Part shown: in pieces, positions 15,547-22,694 of the stretch
How the letters are laid out: each line of letters opens with the position of its first letter
How positions within the stretch are numbered: the stretch's first letter is position 1
From: Euryarchaeota archaeon UBA346
GTDB taxonomy: Archaea > Thermoplasmatota > E2 > DHVEG-1
Assembly: GCA_002496355.1 (NCBI GenBank)
Contig: DAJP01000101.1
Span: 1 to 22,811, forward strand
Direction: 5' to 3'
Length of the DNA stretch: 22,811 nucleotides
Made by a program: the position numbers and the translations under genes
Notes under the pieces: model-generated
Database searches by the model: none
What the model was told of the DNA's origin: nothing
Seen by the model: the letters and a program-made list of their open reading frames with translations, nothing else

Positions 15547-16994
15547 TGTATCACAGTGCAATATGGGACGAACCACTTCTGAGTGAACTGCAGGACACAA
15601 AAAAAGAAAAATTCACCACGAAATCAATACTTCCAAAATCACTTCAAAGAAATTCACCAGTAGATATCCCAACGATTGATGAAACCTTAGTGATGCGACA
15701 TTTCATGCGACTAAGTCAGATGAATTATGGCATCGAATCAGGCATTTATCCACTTGGTTCCTGCACCATGAAATACAATCCGAAGATCTGTGAGGAGATC
15801 TGCCGTTGGGAACAGTTCACCATGCTCCACCCCTACCAAGACGAGACAACCATCCAAGGGACATTACAGATCATCTATGAGCTTGAGAGAATGCTATGTG
15901 AAATCACAGGTATGGACCAGTTCACGCTGCAGCCGGCAGCAGGAGCACAAGGGGAATTTACAGGTCTGCTGATCACCCGCGCATATCATGAGCATCGTAA
16001 AGATTTCAATAGAGATGAAGTAATCCTCCCAGATACCGCGCATGGCACCAATCCAGCGAGTGCTGCAATGGCTGGTTACAAAGTCATTGAGATTCCCTCC
16101 ACCAAAGAAGGCACGGTTGATCTGGAGATGCTAAAAAAAGTCCTCTCAGAGAAAACCGCGTGTTTCATGCTCACCAACCCTAACACCCTTGGGATCTTCG
16201 AATCAGATATCACTGAAATTGCACGTCTTGTCCATGAGGCAGGCGCACTCCTGTACTATGATGGCGCGAACATGAACGCGATCATGGGAAAAGCACGTCC
16301 TGGTGACATGGGGTTTGACATCGTCCATATCAACCTTCATAAGACGTTCTCGACACCACATGGCGGAGGCGGACCCGGCGCTGGACCTGTTGGGGTGAAA
16401 CAAAAACTCGAACGATTCCTACCAGTCCCCCGGGTTGTGAAGAAGCAACACCAGTTTTGTTTTAATTACGATTATCCTGAATCCATAGGGAAGATAAAAG
16501 CCACCTATGGGAACATCTCCGTCATCATTAAGGCATATATCTACATCCTACTGATGGGCGGGAACGGGCTGAAAGAAACCTCAGAAGTCGCGGTTTTAAA
16601 CGCGAACTATATGAAGAAAAAACTGGTTGATTCCAGCCTGTATCAACTGCCGTATCGAGAGTTACGGAAACACGAGTTTGTCATCAGCTGTGAGCAGCTA
16701 CTTTCAACCAAGGGCATCCGTGCATTAGATGTCGCAAAACGCCTCCTTGACTACGGACTTCATCCCCCAACCGTGTATTTCCCACTGATCGTCAAAGAAG
16801 CATTGATGATCGAACCAACCGAGTCTGAGTCGAAAAAAACATTAGACGAGTATATCGAGACGCTGCTCAAAATAGCCCAAGAAGACCCTGCCCTTGTCAA
16901 GGACGCACCACACAACACAACAGTGCAACGCATCGATGAAATCGGAGCGGTGAAAAACCCCATTCTCACATGGAAACTGGCTGATAAATTATAG
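15546..16994 (+). CDS. gcvPB: Glycine dehydrogenase (decarboxylating) subunit 2
   Basis: The PLP-binding subunit of the split glycine decarboxylase, 482 residues, typical for the family. It shows GIYPLGSCTMKYNP (66-79), HPYQDETTIQG (95-105), LQPAAGAQGEF (128-138), LPDTAHGTNPASAAMAG (161-177), TNPNTLGIFE (210-219), YYDGANMNAI (237-246) and the PLP Schiff-base motif HINLHKTFSTPHGGGGPGAG (261-280), with the lysine at 266. The last third has PTVYFPLIV and EPTESESK, as in other subunit 2 proteins. TAATG coupling with gcvPA implies co-translation and 1:1 stoichiometry. With the rest of the cleavage system it would yield CO2, ammonia, NADH and methylene-tetrahydrofolate or the tetrahydromethanopterin equivalent. 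It is convergent with the rnp2 gene, 38 bp apart. Confidence 0.97.
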   Translation: MYHSAIWDEPLLSELQDTKKEKFTTKSILPKSLQRNSPVDIPTIDETLVMRHFMRLSQMNYGIESGIYPLGSCTMKYNPKICEEICRWEQFTMLHPYQDETTIQGTLQIIYELERMLCEITGMDQFTLQPAAGAQGEFTGLLITRAYHEHRKDFNRDEVILPDTAHGTNPASAAMAGYKVIEIPSTKEGTVDLEMLKKVLSEKTACFMLTNPNTLGIFESDITEIARLVHEAGALLYYDGANMNAIMGKARPGDMGFDIVHINLHKTFSTPHGGGGPGAGPVGVKQKLERFLPVPRVVKKQHQFCFNYDYPESIGKIKATYGNISVIIKAYIYILLMGGNGLKETSEVAVLNANYMKKKLVDSSLYQLPYRELRKHEFVISCEQLLSTKGIRALDVAKRLLDYGLHPPTVYFPLIVKEALMIEPTESESKKTLDEYIETLLKIAQEDPALVKDAPHNTTVQRIDEIGAVKNPILTWKLADKL

Positions 16995-17002
16995 CGTTTA
17001 AC

Positions 17003-17025
17003 AAAAAAAGTTTCCTATTAAAAAA
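17003..17025 (-). terminator. Probable T-tract terminator of the PCNA-rnp2 operon
   Basis: On the minus strand, just after the rnp2 stop at 17033, two T runs follow each other: six T (17025-17020) and seven T (17009-17003). Archaeal termination relies on such T tracts. For the convergent gcvPB transcript, a T run at 17045-17051 inside the rnp2 3' end could serve. Confidence 0.5.
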
Positions 17026-17032
17026 TATTCAT

Positions 17033-17356
17033 TTATCTCTCTTCTTTTTTTGTTGAGAGCCCGTGTATTGTCCCTGATGTCGAAGAGGTAGTGATCGTTA
17101 CAGATGATTCTCCAATTTTTTTTATTGAGATTAATATCTGTATGATGTGTTCCTTCTCAGTATAATGACATTTGAGAACCCCATCTCTCCCATCGAAACG
17201 AATCACCCATAATCGGAGGTCTTTCAGATTTTTTGAAAACAACGTAGAAGTTTGTTGTCGTAGTTCTTGTATAAGTTGCGACGTCGAAGCTAAATATTTC
17301 TTATCGTCTTGATCAACATGAAAAGCAATGTACCGATGCCGTCTGGTACCTTTCAC
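17033..17356 (-). CDS. rnp2: Ribonuclease P protein component 2 (Pop5 family)
   Basis: A protein subunit of archaeal RNase P, which pairs with Rpp30 (Rnp3) to support the catalytic RNA in maturing tRNA 5' ends. The 107-residue product shows the Pop5 pattern: RRHRYIAFHV near the start, a helix with STSQLIQELRQQ, LRLWVIRFDGRDGVLKCHYT in the middle, then HIIQILISIKKIGESSVTI and SGTIHGL at the end. A GTG at 17368 could extend it by four residues, but that GTG belongs to GAGGTG, which works as ribosome-binding site for the GTG at 17356. It sits 41 bp downstream of the PCNA stop with no promoter between, so the two are probably one transcript. Confidence 0.9.
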   Translation of the reverse strand: MKGTRRHRYIAFHVDQDDKKYLASTSQLIQELRQQTSTLFSKNLKDLRLWVIRFDGRDGVLKCHYTEKEHIIQILISIKKIGESSVTITTSSTSGTIHGLSTKKEER

Positions 17357-17397
17357 GAAACAACGCACCTCTCAAACCTAAGAAGATCAAATGATTC

Positions 17398-18135
17398 CTA
17401 TTCTGATTCAATGCGAGGTGCCAAGAGATAGGTCACATGCCCGTGTTTCTCCGCGAAGTCAAAGTCGACGCGAATGGGATTATCGTTGCCGATGTTGATG
17501 GTGATGGGATCTTCACCTTTCACCGGTTTGATCATGTTGCTGAAATAATCGATGGAAAACAGGCTTTTAAATTTCCCAGGTGCATGAAGCTCCAGGAGCA
17601 TCGTCTTAGGCAGTTTCAGGTTCACCGTGTCTGTGTCTCCTTCGGCGAACAGCTCAAAAGAATCTTTATCAACGCTTAATGCGAGATGATCTGATACTGC
17701 TTCCGAGGCTCGTACCCCTTTGCTGAGCTCCGATGCTTTCACGACTGCTTTTGCTGGTAAATCAAGATGGGGGACTTTCGAGTCAGGCATCCCTGCAGTA
17801 TCAATCAGACCCATACGTCGTACGAGGTTGCCGATTTTTACGATTAAACGGTTTGAATCCTCATCAAATTCCATAGAAATCAAATCACCGGTGTTCGCCA
17901 GTTTCATGATTCCATTGAGTTTATCAAGGTCCACACCAAGCTCCATGTCGTCTGCTTTATATTCCTCAAACGCGGTGCTTTTCAACTCTAAATCCACCAT
18001 GGCGACGTGCGCAGGATCAACCGCACGTATGGAGATTCCTTTTGCGGTGATATTAAATTTGGCTTCGTTGACGAGTGGTGATGTTACATCGATAATTCCT
18101 TTTATAATATCTGATTTTATCTTAGCACTAAACAT
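17398..18135 (-). CDS. pcn: DNA polymerase sliding clamp (PCNA)
   Basis: The homotrimeric sliding clamp that tethers DNA polymerase, ligase and flap nuclease to DNA through PIP-box contacts. The 245-residue product begins MFSAKIKSDIIKGIIDVTSP and shows GISIRAVDPAHVAMVDLEL (33-51), FEEYKADDMELGVDLDKL, the interdomain connector region with LIDTAGMPDSKVPHLDLP, and the usual C-terminus YLLAPRIESE. The frame is open up to 18240, but the ATG at 18135 gives the standard length and N-terminus. It has a GGGGAGG site 9 nt in front, and the TATA box at 18192-18199 lies inside the longer frame. Its loader subunit RfcS is encoded about 4 kb away, separated by the glycine decarboxylase genes. Downstream comes rnp2. 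Confidence 0.97.
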   Translation of the reverse strand: MFSAKIKSDIIKGIIDVTSPLVNEAKFNITAKGISIRAVDPAHVAMVDLELKSTAFEEYKADDMELGVDLDKLNGIMKLANTGDLISMEFDEDSNRLIVKIGNLVRRMGLIDTAGMPDSKVPHLDLPAKAVVKASELSKGVRASEAVSDHLALSVDKDSFELFAEGDTDTVNLKLPKTMLLELHAPGKFKSLFSIDYFSNMIKPVKGEDPITINIGNDNPIRVDFDFAEKHGHVTYLLAPRIESE

Positions 18136-18191
18136 GGCACGCTGCCTCCCCGTTGTTTGATTCTCTTCTTGGGGAAAGAATAGGACATTGC

Positions 18192-18199
18192 CTATATAA
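18192..18199 (-). promoter_or_regulatory. Probable box A promoter of pcn-rnp2
   Basis: TTATATAG on the minus strand, about 60 bases before the ATG at 18135. Transcription would start near 18168, leaving a leader of about 30 nt that includes the GGGGAGG ribosome-binding site. Confidence 0.6.
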
Positions 18200-18291
18200 C
18201 GATGACGGTATTTTTCTCGCCTAAATGCCATTGGTCTCAAGGAGGAGAACTGTTTATACGACTGTTGGCTCCCAAATCAAGGACTTTCTTT

Positions 18292-18912
18292 TTAGTTTGG
18301 TACCTCCTCCATTAGTTGATAGAGGAGGAGAATATCATATCGTTTGTTTTCATCATAAAAGACAATAGTTTTCTCTATATAGACTGGTTCGTTGATGAGG
18401 AGCTCAAGAGGCTGACTCGCGAAGAACGCTGTGGTGTTATTAAGCTGTTGAAAGAAAAAGGAAAAGTTTTGTTTTGTGATTGGATCTTCTTGTGTTCCCA
18501 TATGTCCATAGGTTTCATTGAGATAGGTATGGAGATCTCCGCCAGTCGTCCAGTTCAGTTGGGTGCTTCGAAGCCAGGGGCGGATGAGAAATCTATGTGC
18601 CACGCTTTGGGTGTTTTGCCAAGAGCCCTTCGCGGAAAGCACGATATACTCTGTGGAGATCCTCACTGAATATGGGAAGTCTTCGTGAGAGAATCTGAAT
18701 ATGCTGGTCTGTTCAAAGAAACTATTGTCGATATCGATTAAAAGGTTTGAAAAACTACTCGCTTGAGCCTGTAATTCGGCATTCCGCTGCCAATCATTGG
18801 AAAATACAAACAAGAAGACTACAGAGAGGAGTATCGCGGTCGCTATGAGAAGACCGATGTGGGTGAGTGACAGATCCATCATACTGTGCGTATCGTTACT
18901 GCATCGTAACAT
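18292..18912 (-). CDS. Small membrane-anchored pilin-like surface protein of unknown family
   Basis: A 206-residue protein with a short Cys-containing leader, MMDLSLTHIG, and one hydrophobic helix (about 18-38, ending in VVFLFVFSNDW). A long extracellular-type region with several NxT/S sequons follows (NWTTGG, NETYG, NFSFF, NNTTAF). The layout, a short cytoplasmic tip, one helix continuing into a polar amphipathic stretch (RNAELQAQASSFSNLLIDID), then a beta-rich domain, is that of minor pilins or pseudopilins. The LSLTHIG segment recalls the start of some archaeal pseudopilins. No exact family is recognised. The ATG at 18912 is chosen because GGGAGG lies 7 nt in front; a longer start at 18933 is possible. 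It overlaps the end of the upstream pilin-like gene by 17 nt, so the two are probably co-translated. Export or filament role is inference. Confidence 0.72.
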   Translation of the reverse strand: MLRCSNDTHSMMDLSLTHIGLLIATAILLSVVFLFVFSNDWQRNAELQAQASSFSNLLIDIDNSFFEQTSIFRFSHEDFPYSVRISTEYIVLSAKGSWQNTQSVAHRFLIRPWLRSTQLNWTTGGDLHTYLNETYGHMGTQEDPITKQNFSFFFQQLNNTTAFFASQPLELLINEPVYIEKTIVFYDENKRYDILLLYQLMEEVPN

Positions 18913-19402
18913 AGGTGTTCCTCCCTTTCTCACACAAGCGAAGAGTAATGGTGTAGGAGCCAGGATGAAAAAGCGCTATCTGCGTCATATTGTAATTTGA
19001 GAACCGGGCATTGGAATGGAACGGATGGATTGTTCCGTCGTCCATCACATAGTAGTAGTTATTGCTGGTGTGTTCATCAAGGTTGAGGTTTGTTGGCTCG
19101 TTGGTTCCATGTGTTGGAGCAGAACCAAATACCACAAAGCGCAGGGATGACGGGAATTTGACAGCAAGTGTCTTGCAGGTTCCGTTTTCTGCGTATTCAA
19201 ACATGGTCGTAGCTTCAACCACGATCTTATCGAGTTCACCTTCCACGTTCTGTCGTTGTGTTTCTTTGATGAGATCGGGAATCATAAGAAAAAACAAGGT
19301 TAGGATAACGCCCGCTATGATCAGAATCACAAGCAAGGCAATAGGTTTACCAACAACAGCGGTATTATTCCTAAATAGTGAATGGACTTTTCGATTTGTC
19401 AT
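18896..19402 (-). CDS. Pilin-like protein with AVVGKP N-terminal motif
   Basis: A 168-residue protein. A basic, polar leader (TNRKVHSLFRNNT) is followed by AVVGKPIALLVILIIAGVIL (14-33), one hydrophobic helix that runs into a charged amphipathic stretch (DLIKETQRQNVEGELDKIV), as in type IV pilins and pseudopilins. The rest is a beta-rich domain (LAVKFPSSLRFVVFG, YYYVMDDGTIHPF, SYTITLRLCEKG) with two Cys. It shares the N-x-x-AV-x-G-x-P pattern with the divergent protein encoded at 19483. The ATG is preceded by GGGAGG with TTTT between. It is the first gene of a two-gene minus-strand unit and overlaps the next by 17 nt. The assembly system it would use may be the pilus machine at 4722-10538, but that is speculation. 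Confidence 0.75.
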   Translation of the reverse strand: MTNRKVHSLFRNNTAVVGKPIALLVILIIAGVILTLFFLMIPDLIKETQRQNVEGELDKIVVEATTMFEYAENGTCKTLAVKFPSSLRFVVFGSAPTHGTNEPTNLNLDEHTSNNYYYVMDDGTIHPFHSNARFSNYNMTQIALFHPGSYTITLRLCEKGRNTYVTMQ

Positions 19403-19405
19403 AAA

Positions 19406-19476
19406 ACCTCCCAGATTTATTACAAAGAATTAAATATTTAAATATATATTTATCGATTGGATTTCGTCTGGGAGGT
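19406..19476. promoter_or_regulatory. Divergent AT-rich promoter region flanked by a 10-bp inverted repeat
   Basis: The 80 bp between two divergent ATGs (19402 minus, 19483 plus) contain a central A/T-only run (19429-19453, with TAAATATTTAAATATATATTTAT) able to act as box A in both directions. Its arms are ACCTCCCAGA (19406-19415) and TCTGGGAGGT (19467-19476), perfect reverse complements. Each arm also contains the GGGAGG ribosome-binding site of its gene, so the symmetry may partly reflect that. Confidence 0.6.
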
Positions 19477-19482
19477 CGAATC

Positions 19483-19938
19483 ATGAATTCTGAAAAAAAG
19501 AAACAGTTTTTTCTCAAGAACGAGGAAGCAGTCCTTGGGCTTCCGATGCGTCTGACTATCTCATTAATCATAGGAACAATTGTTTTACTTGCGATCCTAA
19601 CATCAATTCTCAATCCCTGTCTTTTCCATCAGCGAATGCTCGTATCGATCAGCCCTCAGGTAACTATGATTCAGGGAATTGAACCGGAAAATATCAGTAT
19701 CATGGTCTTTGTAAACGATACAGACGGAGTCCCACTCAGCGGGGCTGCGGTGATCATCAGAGGATTAGGTGGGGCGGGTTCTGGTTTTACTGATACTGCG
19801 GGAAAAGTGATGGTATCTCTCCAGGTGCAACTGGAACAAGGTACCTATGAAGGATACCTCGATGTTTCTGTAAAATTACCCTGTCATATCTCTTTTGAAG
19901 GTCAGGATTCTCTGAAAATTGCCAAAAGATATCGTTGA
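19483..19938 (+). CDS. Pilin-like membrane-anchored protein with Ig-like carboxypeptidase-regulatory-type domain
   Basis: A 151-residue protein. A basic leader (MNSEKKKQFFLKNEE) precedes AVLGLPMRLTISLIIGTIVL (16-35), a hydrophobic helix with the same AV-x-G-x-P pattern as the divergently encoded pilin-like protein. From about residue 50, a beta-sandwich of the carboxypeptidase-regulatory/bacterial-Ig type is suggested by ISIMVFVNDTDGVPLSGAAV, then GGAGSGFTDTAGKVMVSLQV and GTYEGYLDVSVKLP. Two Cys (C45, C129 approximately) might pair. Such domains usually mediate surface contacts or spacing rather than catalysis. The ATG has GGAGGT 6 nt in front. The M14 carboxypeptidase follows after 83 bp but has its own promoter. 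Function is unknown; a minor pilin or surface anchor is the best guess. Confidence 0.75.
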   Translation: MNSEKKKQFFLKNEEAVLGLPMRLTISLIIGTIVLLAILTSILNPCLFHQRMLVSISPQVTMIQGIEPENISIMVFVNDTDGVPLSGAAVIIRGLGGAGSGFTDTAGKVMVSLQVQLEQGTYEGYLDVSVKLPCHISFEGQDSLKIAKRYR

Positions 19939-19980
19939 AAAAATAAGGTTGAGCGGCATCTGAGTGATTTCCAACAAATG

Positions 19981-19989
19981 TTTATATAG
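19981..19989 (+). promoter_or_regulatory. Probable box A promoter of the M14 carboxypeptidase gene
   Basis: TTTATATAG lies 33 bases before the ATG at 20022. Transcription would begin near 20007, leaving a short leader that carries GGGGAT as a weak ribosome-binding site. Confidence 0.65.
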
Positions 19990-20021
19990 AAGAGTGGTAT
20001 AATAACGGAAACGGGGATACT

Positions 20022-22319
20022 ATGAACATAAGTCGAAAAATACTAGGTATCATTATTTGTATGCTAATGTGTACGGTCTCGTACCCGCTCGTTGGGGCAA
20101 ACATCCTTTTTGATGATCTGGCTACCCATCATGTGCTTGTGAGAGTGACGACGGGCGTTGATACACCCGTGCTACCTAAGAACATCGAGATAGCACAAGA
20201 CAACCCGGGGGCGTGGGTCGATATCATTATTCCATCAAACAGATTGCAGGAACTATCGGAGCTGAATCTTCCCTACTCGATAATCATTGAGAATCTGGAA
20301 GAGTATGACGCGTCACTCGCAGGCTCCTATCATACGCTTGTTCAGATTCAGGCGATATTGGAAGGTATCGCTTCTAATTACCCTGATATCACCAAATTGT
20401 ATAGCATTGGGACCACCTACGAAGGACGGGATATCTGGTGTCTGGAGGTTTCTGATAATCCTGGTGTCAATGAGGGTGAACCAGGGGTGTTCTTCATGGG
20501 TCTGCATCATGCACGTGAATGGCCTACTGTTGAGATCTGTCTGCATATTGCGAACAACCTCACTTCATTATATGGGAGCAACTCGACGATTGCTGACCTT
20601 GTGGATAACCGCAGGGTATGGATCGTCCCGGTAACGAATCCAGATGGATACTATTACTGTCATGATCAGGGTGTGGATTGGCGGAAGAACCGTCACTTTT
20701 TCCCGCAGTATAACAGCTATGGGGTTGATACCAATCGGAATTATAACGGGTCCAGTGATGGGAATATCATGGGTTCTTGGGGATCAATCCTCTCCTGGGC
20801 TAATTCTCATAATTCTGACAATGAATGTTACAGCGGGCCTGGTCCTACTTCTGAATCTGAGAACCAAGCGGTTGCAAGGATGTTTCTGGATAATGATATT
20901 TGTGCCACCATCACGTATCATACCTATGGTGAGACCGTCATGTGGCCCTGGGGATATACCGGTGGACAGACCCCAGATAATACGTATCTTTCATCGGTTG
21001 GCCAGCAGGTCGCCCAGCGGATAAAAGTACAAAGTGGTTCAGGGTCGTATGATCCTCATCAAAGTTACGGACTGTATCCGACTGTCGGTGATATGATCGA
21101 TTCCACTTATGGGTACAGCCATTACGTCCAAGGAAAAGCTACGTTTGTGTACTGTATTGAGGCCTGCAACGAGTTCCACCCGGCAGCAAACTATCTTGAT
21201 CAGATCACAAAAGAGAACTGCGAAGGTGCGTTATACCTCCTTGAAGAAGCTCAGAACATCCGGGATACTGTCGTTCCCCGAGTCATTCCACCGGTTATCT
21301 CATCTATGACGAATGATTCTGATGGCAACTATCGAATCTCCTGGATATTGCAGAACCAGAATGCAGACCCTGATTATTTCCAACTCAGTGAGATGCAGAA
21401 CCTGACGTTGGTTACCGATGATGCAGAATCTGGAACTGGGCTCTGGAGACTTGAAGGGTTTACGTCTACCACCTCAAGGTATCACTCGGAAGGTCATAGC
21501 TTTAAGGCTCGTAATGCAGATTATGATGCCTCCGCGATGACTACCCAAACCCCCGTGTTCATCACCCCGGGGATGATGCTTTCCTTCTGGTGTTGGTACG
21601 CGCTCCAACAGAACTATGATTTTGCGTACGTGGAGGTTAGCGAGAACGGTCGGAGTTATCAGCTCTTTGATTCGTTTACTGGATCGTCTGGTGCCTGGGT
21701 CCAAAAACAGTACAGTTTGGAGAATTTCACTGGCAAATCCCTCTTTATACGATTCCGGTTCGGAACAGACGCAGCAGGGCATCAAGAAGGATTCTATGTC
21801 GATGACATCTCACCGATTGGCATCTTTGGTTCTTCTACGATTCTCTCCAGCTCGATTGTTAATACCTACTACGATATCGTCAATGAACCACTTGGGACCT
21901 ATTATTATTGCGTTAGAGGTCACAACTCTGTGCGGGGATGGGGGGAGAACAGTACCTTGCAGGTCATCAATGTCACCCAGGGGGGTGGTGAGAATCACCC
22001 AATCATATCTCTTGGGAATTTCACCGCGAGCCCCGGGAAGATTTCCATGACCGTGAAAAATATCGGTGATGCGAACGCAACAAAAGTGAACGTGACACTC
22101 GAAGTACACGGTGGCATGTTTGGAATGATTTCCAGCAAAAGGACCGCGACGTTCCCGATGCTCAGCATTGGTCAGGAAAGGCTGCTGACCACAGATAAAT
22201 TCCTCCTCGGTTTCGGTAAGATAACACTTACCGCTTCTGCTGAATGCGACCAGGCAGTACCACCAGAAGTGTCGGCGAACGCGACAGCGAAAATCTTCCT
22301 TATTTTCGTCACTCTATGA
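20022..22319 (+). CDS. Secreted multidomain M14 zinc carboxypeptidase
   Basis: A 765-residue extracellular peptidase. Residues 1-26 form a Sec signal peptide (ILGIIICMLMCTVSYPLVGA). Residues 30-95 look like a propeptide. The M14 domain (about 98-412) has the zinc motif HHAREWPTVE (H163, E166), RKNR (221-224), DTNRNY (236-241, the substrate-carboxylate Asn-Arg), the third zinc ligand H300 in TYHTYGE, YGYSHY (363-368) and the catalytic Glu380 in FVYCIEACNE. All key residues are present, so it should trim C-terminal residues from peptides. After it come a jelly-roll domain like that of immune inhibitor A/MAM proteins (about 463-598, with YDFAYVEVSENG and GFYVDDISPI), a fibronectin-like stretch (about 605-650) and a CARDB-like beta domain (about 658-748). 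The last residues (IFLIFVTL) are hydrophobic but short for an anchor. It probably serves protein scavenging. It has its own promoter. Confidence 0.93.
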   Translation: MNISRKILGIIICMLMCTVSYPLVGANILFDDLATHHVLVRVTTGVDTPVLPKNIEIAQDNPGAWVDIIIPSNRLQELSELNLPYSIIIENLEEYDASLAGSYHTLVQIQAILEGIASNYPDITKLYSIGTTYEGRDIWCLEVSDNPGVNEGEPGVFFMGLHHAREWPTVEICLHIANNLTSLYGSNSTIADLVDNRRVWIVPVTNPDGYYYCHDQGVDWRKNRHFFPQYNSYGVDTNRNYNGSSDGNIMGSWGSILSWANSHNSDNECYSGPGPTSESENQAVARMFLDNDICATITYHTYGETVMWPWGYTGGQTPDNTYLSSVGQQVAQRIKVQSGSGSYDPHQSYGLYPTVGDMIDSTYGYSHYVQGKATFVYCIEACNEFHPAANYLDQITKENCEGALYLLEEAQNIRDTVVPRVIPPVISSMTNDSDGNYRISWILQNQNADPDYFQLSEMQNLTLVTDDAESGTGLWRLEGFTSTTSRYHSEGHSFKARNADYDASAMTTQTPVFITPGMMLSFWCWYALQQNYDFAYVEVSENGRSYQLFDSFTGSSGAWVQKQYSLENFTGKSLFIRFRFGTDAAGHQEGFYVDDISPIGIFGSSTILSSSIVNTYYDIVNEPLGTYYYCVRGHNSVRGWGENSTLQVINVTQGGGENHPIISLGNFTASPGKISMTVKNIGDANATKVNVTLEVHGGMFGMISSKRTATFPMLSIGQERLLTTDKFLLGFGKITLTASAECDQAVPPEVSANATAKIFLIFVTL

Positions 22320-22327
22320 GAATCTCT

Positions 22328-22345
22328 CCTTTCTTTCTTTTTTTT
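22328..22345 (+). terminator. Probable T-rich terminator after the carboxypeptidase gene
   Basis: Directly after the stop the sequence is pyrimidine-rich and ends in a run of eight T (22338-22345), the usual archaeal intrinsic stop signal. No hairpin is needed or evident. Confidence 0.5.
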
Positions 22346-22403
22346 CACCATACATAAAGCATAAATTAGAAATGATTCCTGCATAAGCATCTGCCCATTA
22401 TGG

Positions 22404-22411
22404 TTTATTAA
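22404..22411 (+). promoter_or_regulatory. Possible box A promoter of the small downstream gene
   Basis: TTTATTAA lies 17-36 bases before the possible start codons (TTG 22428, ATG 22440). This predicts a transcript start near 22430, so translation would be leaderless or nearly so. Confidence 0.35.
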
Positions 22412-22427
22412 TTATCAATGCTATTCA

Positions 22428-22694
22428 TTGACAGATGGGATGTGGATCTGGATGTACAAAAAGAAACCATGGAGAGATGCATATAATTTATCTGATGCGG
22501 AGTACTGTGAGCTCTGTAAACAACCAACGGCACAGATGGTTGTAAAAGCGGTGATTCAGTATAATGATATGGTGTCATTGTCAAGTCATTCTGAACAGAA
22601 AAATGTAAATGAATTATTGATAAAAGAAGCAGAAGAGGAAGACGCAAAGGCTTTTTTAGATGGAGTTTTTGATATCGTACAAAAGAGAGAATAG
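22428..22694 (+). CDS. Small acidic hypothetical protein
   Basis: An 88-residue frame from a TTG at 22428, or 84 residues from the ATG at 22440 (MWIWMYKKKPWRD). No ribosome-binding site precedes either. The AT box at 22404-22411 points to transcription from around 22430, which favours a leaderless start at the ATG, or at the TTG if the start is slightly further left. The N-terminal part is aromatic and basic and contains a single CxxC (YCELCKQP). The C-terminal half is acidic and predicted helical (NELLIKEAEEEDAKAFLDGV). One CxxC alone does not make a zinc site unless the protein dimerises. No family is recognised. The gene stands alone between the carboxypeptidase terminator and the window end. 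Confidence 0.55.
   Translation: MTDGMWIWMYKKKPWRDAYNLSDAEYCELCKQPTAQMVVKAVIQYNDMVSLSSHSEQKNVNELLIKEAEEEDAKAFLDGVFDIVQKRE

Noticed and set aside
21474..22109. Minus-strand frames of about 100 codons within the carboxypeptidase gene
   Set aside because: Antisense shadows of a gene with intact catalytic and beta-domain motifs; no independent signals.
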